A stretch of DNA of 19,213 bases from assembly GCA_030671745.1 (NCBI GenBank), contig DAOVHT010000010.1, positions 1-19,213 on the forward strand. Direction: 5' to 3'. The first letter of the stretch is position 1; each line of letters starts with the position of its first letter. The DNA comes from Candidatus Nanohaloarchaea archaeon (GTDB taxonomy: Archaea; EX4484-52; GLR71). Shown here piece after piece: positions 6,888 through 13,285 of the stretch. The translations under genes and the position numbers were made by a program. Under the pieces are notes generated by a model. It worked only from the letters and a program-made list of their open reading frames with translations. It had not been told where the DNA came from and made no database searches.

Positions 6888-7190
6888 TTATTTTGTAATT
6901 TCGAATTTCTTTGATCTTTTTGGGGATGTGCTCTGGTGTGACTTGTTGCATTTTGTACATGTGAATTTTATCATGATTTTCTGGCTTGTCTTTGCACCAT
7001 ATCTATTACTGTTTGCAGGCAATGGTTTTGGACTTCCACCGTATCCCTTGTGTAGTTTTTCTCGGATGTGTCTATCTCTTTTTTTCAGGCTAGCTTTTGC
7101 ACGACCTGCAGTCTTTACCCGTTTTATCTTGTGCACATTGTGAGTGTTGCAGGATGGGCAGAATCTTTTAATCTCTTCCGGAAGTTTCAT
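6888..7190 (-). CDS. rpl44e: Large ribosomal subunit protein eL42 (L44e)
   Basis: This 100-residue basic protein starts MKLPEEIKRFCPSCNTHNVH and contains KRDRHIREKLHKGYGGSPKP and CTKCNKSHQ. The paired CxxC motifs form the zinc site, and the GGxP(K)P loop contacts the E-site tRNA end in known ribosomes. The frame is open another 50 codons upstream, but those residues are not eL42-like, and GGTG lies 7 nt before this ATG. It begins the eL42-eS27-aIF2-alpha-Nop10-PAC2-RpoK operon. A TATA-like AAAATATAAAG lies shortly upstream on the minus strand. Confidence 0.94.
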   Translation of the reverse strand: MKLPEEIKRFCPSCNTHNVHKIKRVKTAGRAKASLKKRDRHIREKLHKGYGGSPKPLPANSNRYGAKTSQKIMIKFTCTKCNKSHQSTSPKRSKKFEITK

Positions 7191-7271
7191 ATCATGACAC
7201 CGTTTGTATATCTTTATATTTTGAGAACGTGGCTCAAAGTAAGTAATATGTAGAGTGTTAATAGCTAAAAG

Positions 7272-7287
7272 TTTAAAAAGCTTTGGG
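7272..7287. repeat. 16-bp repeat TTTAAAAAGCTTTGGG, copy 1
   Basis: It is identical to 17307-17322. Read on the minus strand it is CCCAAAGCTTTTTAAA, after the EamA stop and upstream of eL42. It could be a BRE/TATA promoter or part of a 3' end signal. Confidence 0.55.
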
Positions 7288-7308
7288 TTGGTTTGGGGTT
7301 TTTGCATG

Positions 7309-8175
7309 TTAAATTGAAATAAGGAATATACCGATGGCAATTGTGAGTATTCCTATAAGCTTATGCCACTTGAACTGTTCTTTAAGCATTATTGTGGCGA
7401 TCATAAATATAAATATCATCTGGAGTCCGACCAGAGGGTATACTTTCGATGCATTTCCGATGGATAATGCATAATATAGGAGAAATGTACCTAATGCTCC
7501 AAAGATGGATGCGATAAATATGTTCTTTATCTGTTTCTTATACATTTTATAATGTGTAATCTGTTTCAGGTTCTCTTTCTTGAATATGTGTAGGTACAAT
7601 ATCAGAAATAATGTTGCTGAGAAATACATACAGATTGCGAGTGCCATGGGTTCTATGTCATTTAAGAATAGTTTAGTGAGGAGTGAATATAAAACACTGG
7701 ATATGATTATTATTGTTGCATAAATCAATCCTTTATCTTTTCTTGGGAGTTTCAGACCTGTCTCTGAGAGGACAAGGTATATACCGATTATTATTGCTGC
7801 AATACCTAGATAATTGAATATATTGACAATTTCGTTAAAGAAGACTATTGATCCAAAAAAGACGAATAATAATGCTGCAGAGCTGTAATAAGGGACGATT
7901 GAACTGACATCTTTAAGGTTTAGTGTTTCAAAATAGAAGATTCCTGAGAATGCATAGATGCTTCCAAGGATCAAGGAACCAAAAATGAGATTATTGGTTA
8001 TCTGTAAGTTGAAAAATATTGAGCTTGCTATCAGAAGTATTATCCCGTCAAAAAACATTTTTAGAGTATTTGTCTTTATCGTGTCATATCTGTTATTCAT
8101 CATATATTTATCAATCGATGTCGATATCGCATATGACAGATAACTTAAGATGCCGAACAAGAACCAAGTTTCCAT
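7309..8175 (-). CDS. EamA/DMT-superfamily membrane transporter
   Basis: This 288-residue protein contains about ten hydrophobic segments in two similar halves, the EamA (drug/metabolite transporter) pattern. The first half opens with WFLFGILSYLSYAISTSIDK. A basic loop (LKLPRKDKG) separates the halves. The second ends with FGALGTFLLYYALSIGNASK and YPLVGLQMIFIFMIATIMLKEQF, a pattern characteristic of EamA repeats. It sits in the cytoplasmic membrane and probably exports or imports a small organic solute. The substrate cannot be read from the sequence. A TATA box about 22 nt upstream indicates a leaderless transcript. It is unrelated in function to the ribosomal operon downstream. Confidence 0.88.
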   Translation of the reverse strand: METWFLFGILSYLSYAISTSIDKYMMNNRYDTIKTNTLKMFFDGIILLIASSIFFNLQITNNLIFGSLILGSIYAFSGIFYFETLNLKDVSSIVPYYSSAALLFVFFGSIVFFNEIVNIFNYLGIAAIIIGIYLVLSETGLKLPRKDKGLIYATIIIISSVLYSLLTKLFLNDIEPMALAICMYFSATLFLILYLHIFKKENLKQITHYKMYKKQIKNIFIASIFGALGTFLLYYALSIGNASKVYPLVGLQMIFIFMIATIMLKEQFKWHKLIGILTIAIGIFLISI

Positions 8176-8195
8176 GTGTCTAATAATCTGTTTTT

Positions 8196-8204
8196 ATTTA
8201 TATG
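8196..8204 (-). promoter_or_regulatory. TATA box for the EamA transporter
   Basis: The minus strand reads GACATATAAATAAA, with TATAAA about 22 nt before the ATG at 8175. This is the expected spacing for leaderless transcription. Confidence 0.55.
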
Positions 8205-8397
8205 TCTTTCATCTGTGTGAAGAATTTGTTAAATTTGTGGTATTTGGAGATTTTGATTAATAATTATTGCTATGGGTTCGGGTCTTTATGGGATTGGTTA
8301 TTTTGGTGACCGTATCATTAATACAAAGCTTTATATTTAAGAGTTATTTTATGCTGAGCTGTTAATTATATTTAACATTGCGATTAATAAAGGGAAG

Positions 8398-8430
8398 TTG
8401 AATTTTTTGAGGTAATCCATAAAAATTCAA
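8398..8430. repeat. Perfect 10-bp inverted repeat (hairpin)
   Basis: TTGAATTTTT (8398-8407) and AAAAATTCAA (8421-8430) are perfectly complementary around a 13-nt loop. The A-run after it could make it a terminator on the minus strand, or it may be part of a structured RNA. Confidence 0.55.
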
Positions 8431-8432
8431 AG

Positions 8433-8445
8433 TAAAAAAATCGGC
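8433..8445 (+). repeat. Inverted repeat arm flanking the DUF3419-like gene (left)
   Basis: TAAAAAAATCGGC is the exact reverse complement of GCCGATTTTTTTA at 9253-9265. The two arms enclose the 8558-9229 gene. Confidence 0.5.
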
Positions 8446-8528
8446 GTATTAAGTGTGAAGCACCTTTAGTTAAAAGAATAAGGGTTTTTAGGAGTAATGT
8501 AACTCCGTAGTGATAACTTACAGAAAGA

Positions 8529-8537
8529 TTTATAAAA
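8529..8537 (+). promoter_or_regulatory. TATA box for the DUF3419-like gene
   Basis: AGATTTATAAAAACAT lies about 25 nt before the ATG at 8558, giving a leaderless mRNA. It supports ATG 8558 as the start codon. Confidence 0.6.
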
Positions 8538-8557
8538 ACATATAATACTCTATACCT

Positions 8558-9229
8558 ATGACATTTAAAATTAACAAGAATCTGAATTATAGTCATACAA
8601 ATGAAAGTTTGAGAGCAATAATTGAAGGATTAGATATTAATTTAGATGATGCAATTTTGGCTATTGGGTCTTCAGGAGATCAGGCTTTTGCTCTTCTTGA
8701 TGGTTCAAAATCTGTGAGGGTTGCTGAACTAAGAGGCAACCAAGTAGATTATATTAGAAAAAGAGAAGAATTGTTAAGAAATGGAGATTATGGGGAGTTT
8801 CTTAGAATTGATGAATTAGGGTATGATGATGGAGCAAATCGTGGTGCAAGAGATTTTGAATTAGTTCAATTCAACATAGACAGAAGAAATGAATTCTTTT
8901 TACAATCTGGAAAACTTGATAGAATCAGGGATAATTTGGACAGATTATGTATAAAAGAGTGTACAGATATTTTTGCTGCCGTTCAAGAAGGTAATCAAAC
9001 AAAAATATATTTATCAAATCCGGATATATATTGTCAAGATGACATTGAAGCATTTAAGGGGTTGGTAACCTGTTTGCCAAAGGGTGGATTAATATATGTA
9101 GCACGACCATTATCTAATGAAAATATTCCAGATGGATTAAGATTAGATTCTTGTTTGACAGGGAAAGCTAGGGAACATGAAAAGACAAAATGGAATCTAT
9201 GGCAACCTACAGTATATAGAATAATTTAA
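8558..9229 (+). CDS. DUF3419-like Rossmann-fold protein (putative cassette gene)
   Basis: In this 223-residue protein, residues 31-75 (DAILAIGSSGDQAFALL, then VRVAELRGNQVDYIRKREEL and DYGEFLR) resemble the SAM-binding start of DUF3419/BtaA-like proteins. There a G-x-SGDQA-x-x-LL loop is followed by a strand and a D/E-x-N-P/x-Q helix. The rest (about 110-223) ends in LPKGGLIYVARPLSNEN, consistent with the late strands of such a fold. No enzyme activity can be assigned. Codon use is more AT-rich than the flanking core genes, with mostly AGA, TTA and ATT. It is one of few plus-strand genes here and is followed 40 nt later by an attC-like site. A degenerate methyltransferase is an alternative. 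Confidence 0.6.
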   Translation: MTFKINKNLNYSHTNESLRAIIEGLDINLDDAILAIGSSGDQAFALLDGSKSVRVAELRGNQVDYIRKREELLRNGDYGEFLRIDELGYDDGANRGARDFELVQFNIDRRNEFFLQSGKLDRIRDNLDRLCIKECTDIFAAVQEGNQTKIYLSNPDIYCQDDIEAFKGLVTCLPKGGLIYVARPLSNENIPDGLRLDSCLTGKAREHEKTKWNLWQPTVYRII

Positions 9230-9252
9230 GCCCCAAACCATTTCTATATTTA

Positions 9253-9265
9253 GCCGATTTTTTTA
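9253..9265 (-). repeat. Inverted repeat arm flanking the DUF3419-like gene (right)
   Basis: GCCGATTTTTTTA is the partner of 8433-8445. The T7 run after the stop of the plus-strand gene can also act as its terminator. Confidence 0.5.
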
Positions 9266-9276
9266 TTGAGTTTAAC
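9265..9276 (+). repeat. Direct repeat ATTGAGTTTAAC, copy 1
   Basis: The 12-mer recurs exactly at 10087-10098. In both copies GCCG lies a few bases upstream. It includes the R''-like GTTTAAC, so the two copies may mark equivalent ends of two inserted units. Confidence 0.55.
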
Positions 9277-9369
9277 TAATGTGCTTTTGAGAAGTTCTTG
9301 TACTTATGTTGATTATTAGTAAGAATTTGGGTGAAGCTGTAGGCGGAATCTTAAAAGCACTTGTTATAC
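9270..9369 (+). other. attC-like recombination site (integron cassette)
   Basis: This 100-bp imperfect inverted repeat begins GTTTAAC (9270-9276), which matches the R'' consensus RYYYAAC. It ends GTTATAC (9363-9369), a 6/7 match to the R' consensus GTTRRRY and the same core seen in Vibrio-type sites. The R boxes pair except at one position. Inside, GTGCTTTTGAG (9281-9291) pairs with CTTAAAAGCAC (9350-9360) as L''/L', with unequal spacers TAAT and TT. An extrahelical T arises if the AA is also paired. Between them TTCTT.ACT and AGTAAGAA can form an inner stem. It lies just after a gene stop, where cassette sites lie. No integrase is visible, so the identification rests on structure only. Confidence 0.5.
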
Positions 9370-9399
9370 GCCCCACAGGGTCGAAGCGTAGCGGAGAAG

Positions 9400-9413
9400 T
9401 CGGTGGCGGCTCG
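9400..9413 (+). repeat. Inverted repeat arm flanking the lipoprotein gene (left)
   Basis: TCGGTGGCGGCTCG pairs with CGAGCCGCCGTCGA at 10074-10087 over 14 positions, 12 Watson-Crick and 2 G-T. It is part of a GC-rich stretch (about 9353-9413) that stands out in AT-rich surroundings. Confidence 0.55.
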
Positions 9414-9423
9414 TTAAAATAAG

Positions 9424-10005
9424 TTAGTGTAATTGATTAGGGGTATATTCTCTAAATACAAAGTTTATATTCTTTGAAGAAATACCTAAATTTTTTAATT
9501 CTTGATTTATTGATTGTTTTATATCTGTTGTTTGTATTTTTTTATTAGGTACGACTATAATCATCCATTTATTATGTGTAGATGTTAAAATACGCCATTG
9601 ATAATCAATTGTTGAAACAGAAATATGGATGTCTTCCTCATCAATTCTTAAACCCGTTCCGTTTAAGCTAATAGATTTAAAATATTTTGGAAATGCTTCT
9701 TCTATTGTAGAAAAATTCTTTTGATCAATATTTATGTATTCGTACTCTGCAGGGATTTCATTTTTATAACTGCATGTGTGTTCATCTGGATTTTTACATA
9801 TTTTTGGTGTTTTTAAAATACGAATGATGTAATTGTTATTTTTTGATTTTTCAAAAACATTTGCAGTATCAAATTCAATTTTTTCTATAGTTGTATCGTA
9901 CTGAAATTCACTTTGCATTATTTTTGGTTCTGAAAATTTTTGCACGCATCCACTAATAAGAATAATTCCTAAGATTATCAATGCCAAAAAAGTTTTATGA
10001 TTCAT
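9424..10005 (-). CDS. Small predicted lipoprotein
   Basis: This 193-residue protein has an N-terminal signal (MNHKTFLALIILGIILISGC) with lipobox ISGC and Cys20 as the likely lipidated residue. The mature part is a mixed alpha/beta domain with a Cys pair (KICKNPDEHTCSY) and no family I recognise. It should be anchored on the outer face of the cytoplasmic membrane. A TATA box 23 nt upstream indicates a leaderless mRNA. A 7-bp palindrome lies between the TATA box and the start. It is more AT-rich than GluRS downstream and lies between inverted repeats, suggesting a transferred unit. Confidence 0.75.
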   Translation of the reverse strand: MNHKTFLALIILGIILISGCVQKFSEPKIMQSEFQYDTTIEKIEFDTANVFEKSKNNNYIIRILKTPKICKNPDEHTCSYKNEIPAEYEYINIDQKNFSTIEEAFPKYFKSISLNGTGLRIDEEDIHISVSTIDYQWRILTSTHNKWMIIVVPNKKIQTTDIKQSINQELKNLGISSKNINFVFREYTPNQLH

Positions 10006-10010
10006 GTTTT

Positions 10011-10028
10011 TACATTAGCATTAATGTA
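10011..10028. promoter_or_regulatory. Operator-like palindrome before the lipoprotein gene
   Basis: TACATTA-GCAT-TAATGTA is a perfect 7-bp inverted repeat with a 4-nt centre. It lies between the TATA box (minus-strand ACATATAAATAC, about 10027-10038) and the ATG at 10005, where a bound repressor would block transcription initiation. Confidence 0.45.
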
Positions 10029-10073
10029 TTTATATGTTTTCCGAAATACTTAGGTTTTTACCAAATTGTCGTG

Positions 10074-10087
10074 CGAGCCGCCGTCGA
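10074..10087 (-). repeat. Inverted repeat arm flanking the lipoprotein gene (right)
   Basis: CGAGCCGCCGTCGA is the partner of 9400-9413. Its last base is the first base of the second ATTGAGTTTAAC copy. Confidence 0.55.
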
Positions 10088-10098
10088 TTGAGTTTAAC
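10087..10098 (+). repeat. Direct repeat ATTGAGTTTAAC, copy 2
   Basis: This is an exact copy of 9265-9276, between the lipoprotein promoter and the GluRS 3' end. No matching GTTRRRY core follows before the GluRS coding region, so a full second attC is not present. Confidence 0.55.
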
Positions 10099-10133
10099 AA
10101 CGAATTAAACGGAATTTATTCCATATAATTACA

Positions 10134-11792
10134 CTATTTATGCGCGAAACAAAATACTAATGGATTCTTTTTGTCCAATCTACAGAAACCTACCCTTTCA
10201 AACTGGATTATGGCGCCCTCTTTTAGTTTTTCTGTCTCTTTTTCTGTAAGGCCTTCCATCTTCTTTCCGTCAGGGGTTAGGATGGTCGCTTTCGGGCTGT
10301 TGTTAGGCACCCACTGGATTACCTGTGGTCTTTGGTCTTTCAGGTCCTGTATCTTGAAGTTTTTATCTAAGATTCCGTCTGCAAGTTTTCTAAGTCTTAC
10401 GGCGCGTCCTTTTAGGTTATCGTAATCCTCTTTTGTGATGCAGATTGTTTCATTGACCTCTATCTTTCTGGTTCCGAGATCTTTGTTGTCTGGGTGGTTT
10501 TCTATCTCAATTGTCTTGTTACAGTCTTTGATTGTGATTTCAATTGGGTTCTGTGTGAAGAATAGTCTGCGCGAGGTAGGGTCTATTATGTCCTTGTTGA
10601 ACTTCTCAACTGTCTTGAAGAAATCTGTAATCTCGACTGTCTTGTCGGTCTTGCTTGGGCCTGTCTCAATCACTATCTTTTGTATCGCTTTGGCCTGGAA
10701 TCCTCGACGTTTGAGTGCGCGTATGAATGGTATCCTGACATCATCCCAACCGTCATAGGTTTTTTCATCTATCGCTTTTCTTGTCTTGGATGTGCGGACT
10801 TCAAAACCTTTGAAGTTTATTGGGCCTATGTGGATGAATTCTGGGTGTTTCCAGTTCAGGTAATCGTACATGTACATCTGTCGTTCTGTGTTTGTTATGT
10901 GGTCTTTTCCCTTTATTATGTGTGTGAGTCCAAGGTCATGGTCGTCGACTGCGACTGCAAAGTTCATCAGGGGCCAGACTCGGTATCTATCTTTTGTCCG
11001 TGGGTGCGGTTCGTCATTTATCCGGAACGCCGGCCAGTCGCGCACTGCAGGGTTTTTGTGTTTTATGTCTGTTTTTACCCTAACTACTGCTTCGCCTTCT
11101 TTGTATTCTTTGAACATCATCTGCCATCTTTTTAGGTTCTGGTCTGGAGTTTGGTTTCTGCATGGGCATGCGGTCTTTGCATCTATCAGTTTCTTGAACT
11201 CTTCTGGTCGGCAGGTGCAGATGTAGGCGTGATTTTTTTCAAGGAGTGTTTTCATGGTGCTGTAGTACAGTTCCATCCTATCTGATTGGATTATGACGCT
11301 GTCTATCTTATTATTTGTCAACCATCTTGCGTCCTCTTCAATCATCTTGTATGCTGGGGTGTAAATGTTGTTCGCATTCGTGTCTGAAATCCGCAGTATC
11401 ATCTTTCCGTCGTACATCCGGCAGTATTCTGAATTTAGGATCAGCGGGAATGCGTGACCGATATGCAATGGTCCGGATGGTGATGGTTCAATGCGCATGA
11501 CTATTTTTCCTCTGACTGCATTTTTCAGTTCAGGAAGCCCTGTTCTTTTCTCTTTTTTTGGTTTTTCTGTTATCTGTTCTTTGGTGATTATCTCTTGTTG
11601 TTCTTCAGGTGTCATGCTGTTTATTTCGTCTGTTGTGGTGTTTATTATCTTTTGGAGTGATCTTATGTCTTTTCTGTAATCTGGAAATTCTGCAAGAAGT
11701 GAGCCTAATAGCGCTTTTGGGTTTGCTTTTCCCTCAAATTTTTTTGCGTTCAATAGCGCTAGTTGTCTTGTACGGGCTTTTATGTCTGGCAT
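10134..11792 (-). CDS. gltX: Glutamyl-tRNA synthetase, archaeal type
   Basis: This 552-residue class Ib synthetase is of the GlnRS-like archaeal/eukaryotic form. It has a helical N-terminal extension of about 90 residues, then IEPSPSGPLHIGHAFPL with the HIGH motif at 110-113. A zinc site follows: CTC (192-194) and CPC (209-211). The KMSKS-equivalent EVRTSKTRKAI has TSKT at 334-337. The catalytic YVWPLMNFAVAVDDH-like region reads RVWPLMNFAVAVDDHDLGLTH (271-291), and beta-barrel anticodon domains lie at about 400-552. It charges tRNA-Glu, and in archaea also tRNA-Gln for GatDE. AGAGG lies about 7 nt before the ATG at 11792. TATA-like elements (GAAATATATAAC) lie about 45 nt upstream. Confidence 0.96.
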   Translation of the reverse strand: MPDIKARTRQLALLNAKKFEGKANPKALLGSLLAEFPDYRKDIRSLQKIINTTTDEINSMTPEEQQEIITKEQITEKPKKEKRTGLPELKNAVRGKIVMRIEPSPSGPLHIGHAFPLILNSEYCRMYDGKMILRISDTNANNIYTPAYKMIEEDARWLTNNKIDSVIIQSDRMELYYSTMKTLLEKNHAYICTCRPEEFKKLIDAKTACPCRNQTPDQNLKRWQMMFKEYKEGEAVVRVKTDIKHKNPAVRDWPAFRINDEPHPRTKDRYRVWPLMNFAVAVDDHDLGLTHIIKGKDHITNTERQMYMYDYLNWKHPEFIHIGPINFKGFEVRTSKTRKAIDEKTYDGWDDVRIPFIRALKRRGFQAKAIQKIVIETGPSKTDKTVEITDFFKTVEKFNKDIIDPTSRRLFFTQNPIEITIKDCNKTIEIENHPDNKDLGTRKIEVNETICITKEDYDNLKGRAVRLRKLADGILDKNFKIQDLKDQRPQVIQWVPNNSPKATILTPDGKKMEGLTEKETEKLKEGAIIQFERVGFCRLDKKNPLVFCFAHK

Positions 11793-11892
11793 AAGTATCC
11801 TCTGCTGTGATTAATTTTGAGCTGTTGTTATATATTTCTATGCTTGATTTATATATTTTTTAAATCTTAGAAGAAAAGTGGATGGGATGTTA

Positions 11893-12240
11893 TTAATTAT
11901 CATTGATTTTTTCGAATTCTAGTGACATCTTCTTTTTCAGGGCCATATACTCTTTAAACGTCATTCCAAGCTTTCTGAGTGCGCGGTCACGTCTGAGACA
12001 TATTCTTGTATCTTTGCAACACCATATGAGGGAACCGAAACAGACATCTATCTTTGGGTGTCTGTCGTCAAAGTCTGCTTCAAATGATTCTTTTATCCTG
12101 TGATATAAATCGTCTGAAATGCCGTATTGTCTGAGGCAATCATTTCGTGCCGGGCATTTTTTTTTGTTCGGGCAACAGAAGACCAGTCCTGCCTTTGTCT
12201 TTTTTTTACATACATGTTTTGGTGCGTCTTTCCATCCCAT
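11893..12240 (-). CDS. Duplicated Cys-rich protein, methanogenesis marker 9-like
   Basis: The 115-residue protein has two similar units: FCCPNKKKCPARNDCLRQYG then IS-x-x-LY-x-x-IK (residues 21-50), and WCCKDTRICLRRDRALRKLG then MTFKEYMALKK (73-104). Each has CC-x5-C, an R-x-D/N helix, L-R-x-x-G and a Y-x-x-x-K helix. Further Cys at 11, 35 and 67 make nine in total, suggesting metal or Fe-S binding. The pattern resembles archaeal methanogenesis marker protein 9 domains as I recall them. The exact family and function are uncertain. The frame extends to 12306, but a TATA box (minus ACATATAAAC, 12271-12280) 30 nt before the ATG at 12240 supports this start. Confidence 0.65.
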   Translation of the reverse strand: MGWKDAPKHVCKKKTKAGLVFCCPNKKKCPARNDCLRQYGISDDLYHRIKESFEADFDDRHPKIDVCFGSLIWCCKDTRICLRRDRALRKLGMTFKEYMALKKKMSLEFEKINDN

Positions 12241-12270
12241 AAGAAAACAAATATGTATTAGGTTTCTAAA

Positions 12271-12280
12271 GTTTATATGT
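12271..12280 (-). promoter_or_regulatory. TATA box for the Cys-rich gene
   Basis: Minus-strand ACATATAAAC lies about 31 nt before the ATG at 12240. The longer upstream frame would have this promoter inside its coding region, so the shorter start is chosen. Confidence 0.55.
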
Positions 12281-12489
12281 TTTTTAATTGTTTTATTCTG
12301 TTTCATTGAGAATTTAATACTTATTGTGGTTGTGATTAAAATGAGATTATACTTTTTATTTCTGTTTGAGTTTTATGTAAATAAATTTAGATCTAATAAT
12401 TTATGTTCAATACTCTGTAATATTATAAAAATCCTCCATAGTCGTTACATATGTATGATTACAACTTGGACGTAGTGATTATAGAGCGT

Positions 12490-12498
12490 CTATATATA
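12490..12498 (+). promoter_or_regulatory. TATA box for the 12533 gene
   Basis: CTATATATA lies about 35-43 nt before the ATG, followed by a GGTG Shine-Dalgarno at 12523-12526. The upstream AT-rich stretch from 12307 holds no gene I can support. Confidence 0.5.
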
Positions 12499-12532
12499 CT
12501 CATATGATTAACATTTATCATCGGTGTTTAAA

Positions 12533-13189
12533 ATGAGTTATTTCGGAAATTTGAGTGTGAATGAAACAATTGATTATTGTGAGTGGGCAGATAGAGAATT
12601 GGGAAGGATTTTTGCTTCTGCTGATGGTGTTGATGTATCCGAAATTTTACATCCATTACGTCGCTTAATGAGATATGCAGATGGTGTAAGTTTTGATATT
12701 TCTGATATGATGAAAGAAAAAGTAATTGAGACTTATGGTACTGATTTTGATATGAATATGATTTTTGGAACTGAAAACAATCTAAAACAAAAAATAGAAG
12801 TGATTGATAATACTTCTCATATAAGGAAAGAACTGTCATTTGCTTTAGATTATGCAGGTGTTGGTGATTTATCTAAAATGGAACCTATATTACGTTCTTT
12901 AGAAAGATATATAAAAAGCCCAGATATTAGTGTTTCAAATATTAACGTTCCATATGAGATTGAAAAAATAAGAGCTGTATATTATGAGCCTTTAGTTGAT
13001 AAAGAACTATTTGATGCTTTGGTATTGATAAATGATAATGATTCAGAAGCAGCAGTATCTATATTAGAACGTTTAGGGTCATGTATTGTCTATGTGTCTG
13101 ATGAGTTTGCTAGTTTATTTAGGGCAATTACGGTAATTACTGCAATAAAAGATAGTAGCTATAGCTCAAATAATGGAGTACTAGCATAA
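12533..13189 (+). CDS. Orphan helical protein, AT-rich gene
   Basis: This 218-residue protein starts MSYFGNLSVNETIDYCEWAD. It is soluble and almost wholly helical by composition, with regular Leu/Ile spacing (SILERLGS, EPILRSLERYIKS, SHIRKELSFALDYAG). It has no signal, membrane segment or catalytic motif I can see. The GTG nine bases earlier (12524) is part of the GGTG ribosome binding site, so ATG 12533 is preferred. Codon use is clearly AT-richer than RLI or GluRS, with TTA, AGA and ATA frequent. It converges with the 13788 gene, and a T-run near 13289-13297 ends both. I do not recognise it. Confidence 0.65.
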   Translation: MSYFGNLSVNETIDYCEWADRELGRIFASADGVDVSEILHPLRRLMRYADGVSFDISDMMKEKVIETYGTDFDMNMIFGTENNLKQKIEVIDNTSHIRKELSFALDYAGVGDLSKMEPILRSLERYIKSPDISVSNINVPYEIEKIRAVYYEPLVDKELFDALVLINDNDSEAAVSILERLGSCIVYVSDEFASLFRAITVITAIKDSSYSSNNGVLA

Positions 13190-13285
13190 TAATCAATTAG
13201 GTTCTGAAAAATGAGCAGATGTTGATTTATTATTGATGATTGACAATATTTTAATCGAAACTGTTGGTAAAGAAATTTAGGTATC

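Larger units (their letters stand above)
8176..8557. other. Long intergenic region with promoter-like and hairpin elements
   Basis: These 382 bp contain no gene I can support. Visible elements are the transporter TATA box at 8196-8204, a promoter-like CAAAGCTTTATATTTAA at 8325-8341 on the plus strand, a 5-bp inverted repeat GTTAA/TTAAC (8361-8376), a 10-bp stem at 8398-8430, a GGAGT/ACTCC hairpin at 8491-8506, and the TATA box of the next gene at 8529-8537. A non-coding RNA from about 8360 to 8540 is possible but unproven. Confidence 0.5.

Noticed and set aside
6888..7340. Longer eL42 frame starting at 7340
   Set aside because: The extra 50 residues are not eL42-like, and GGTG marks the ATG at 7190.
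8370..8475. A second attC-like site before the 8558 gene: ATTTAAC at 8370-8376 and GTTAAAA at 8469-8475
   Set aside because: The outer cores pair over 6 bp, but the inner arms do not align: TAAAGG pairs with CCTTTA only with an 11-nt offset. The R' core also lacks the final pyrimidine.
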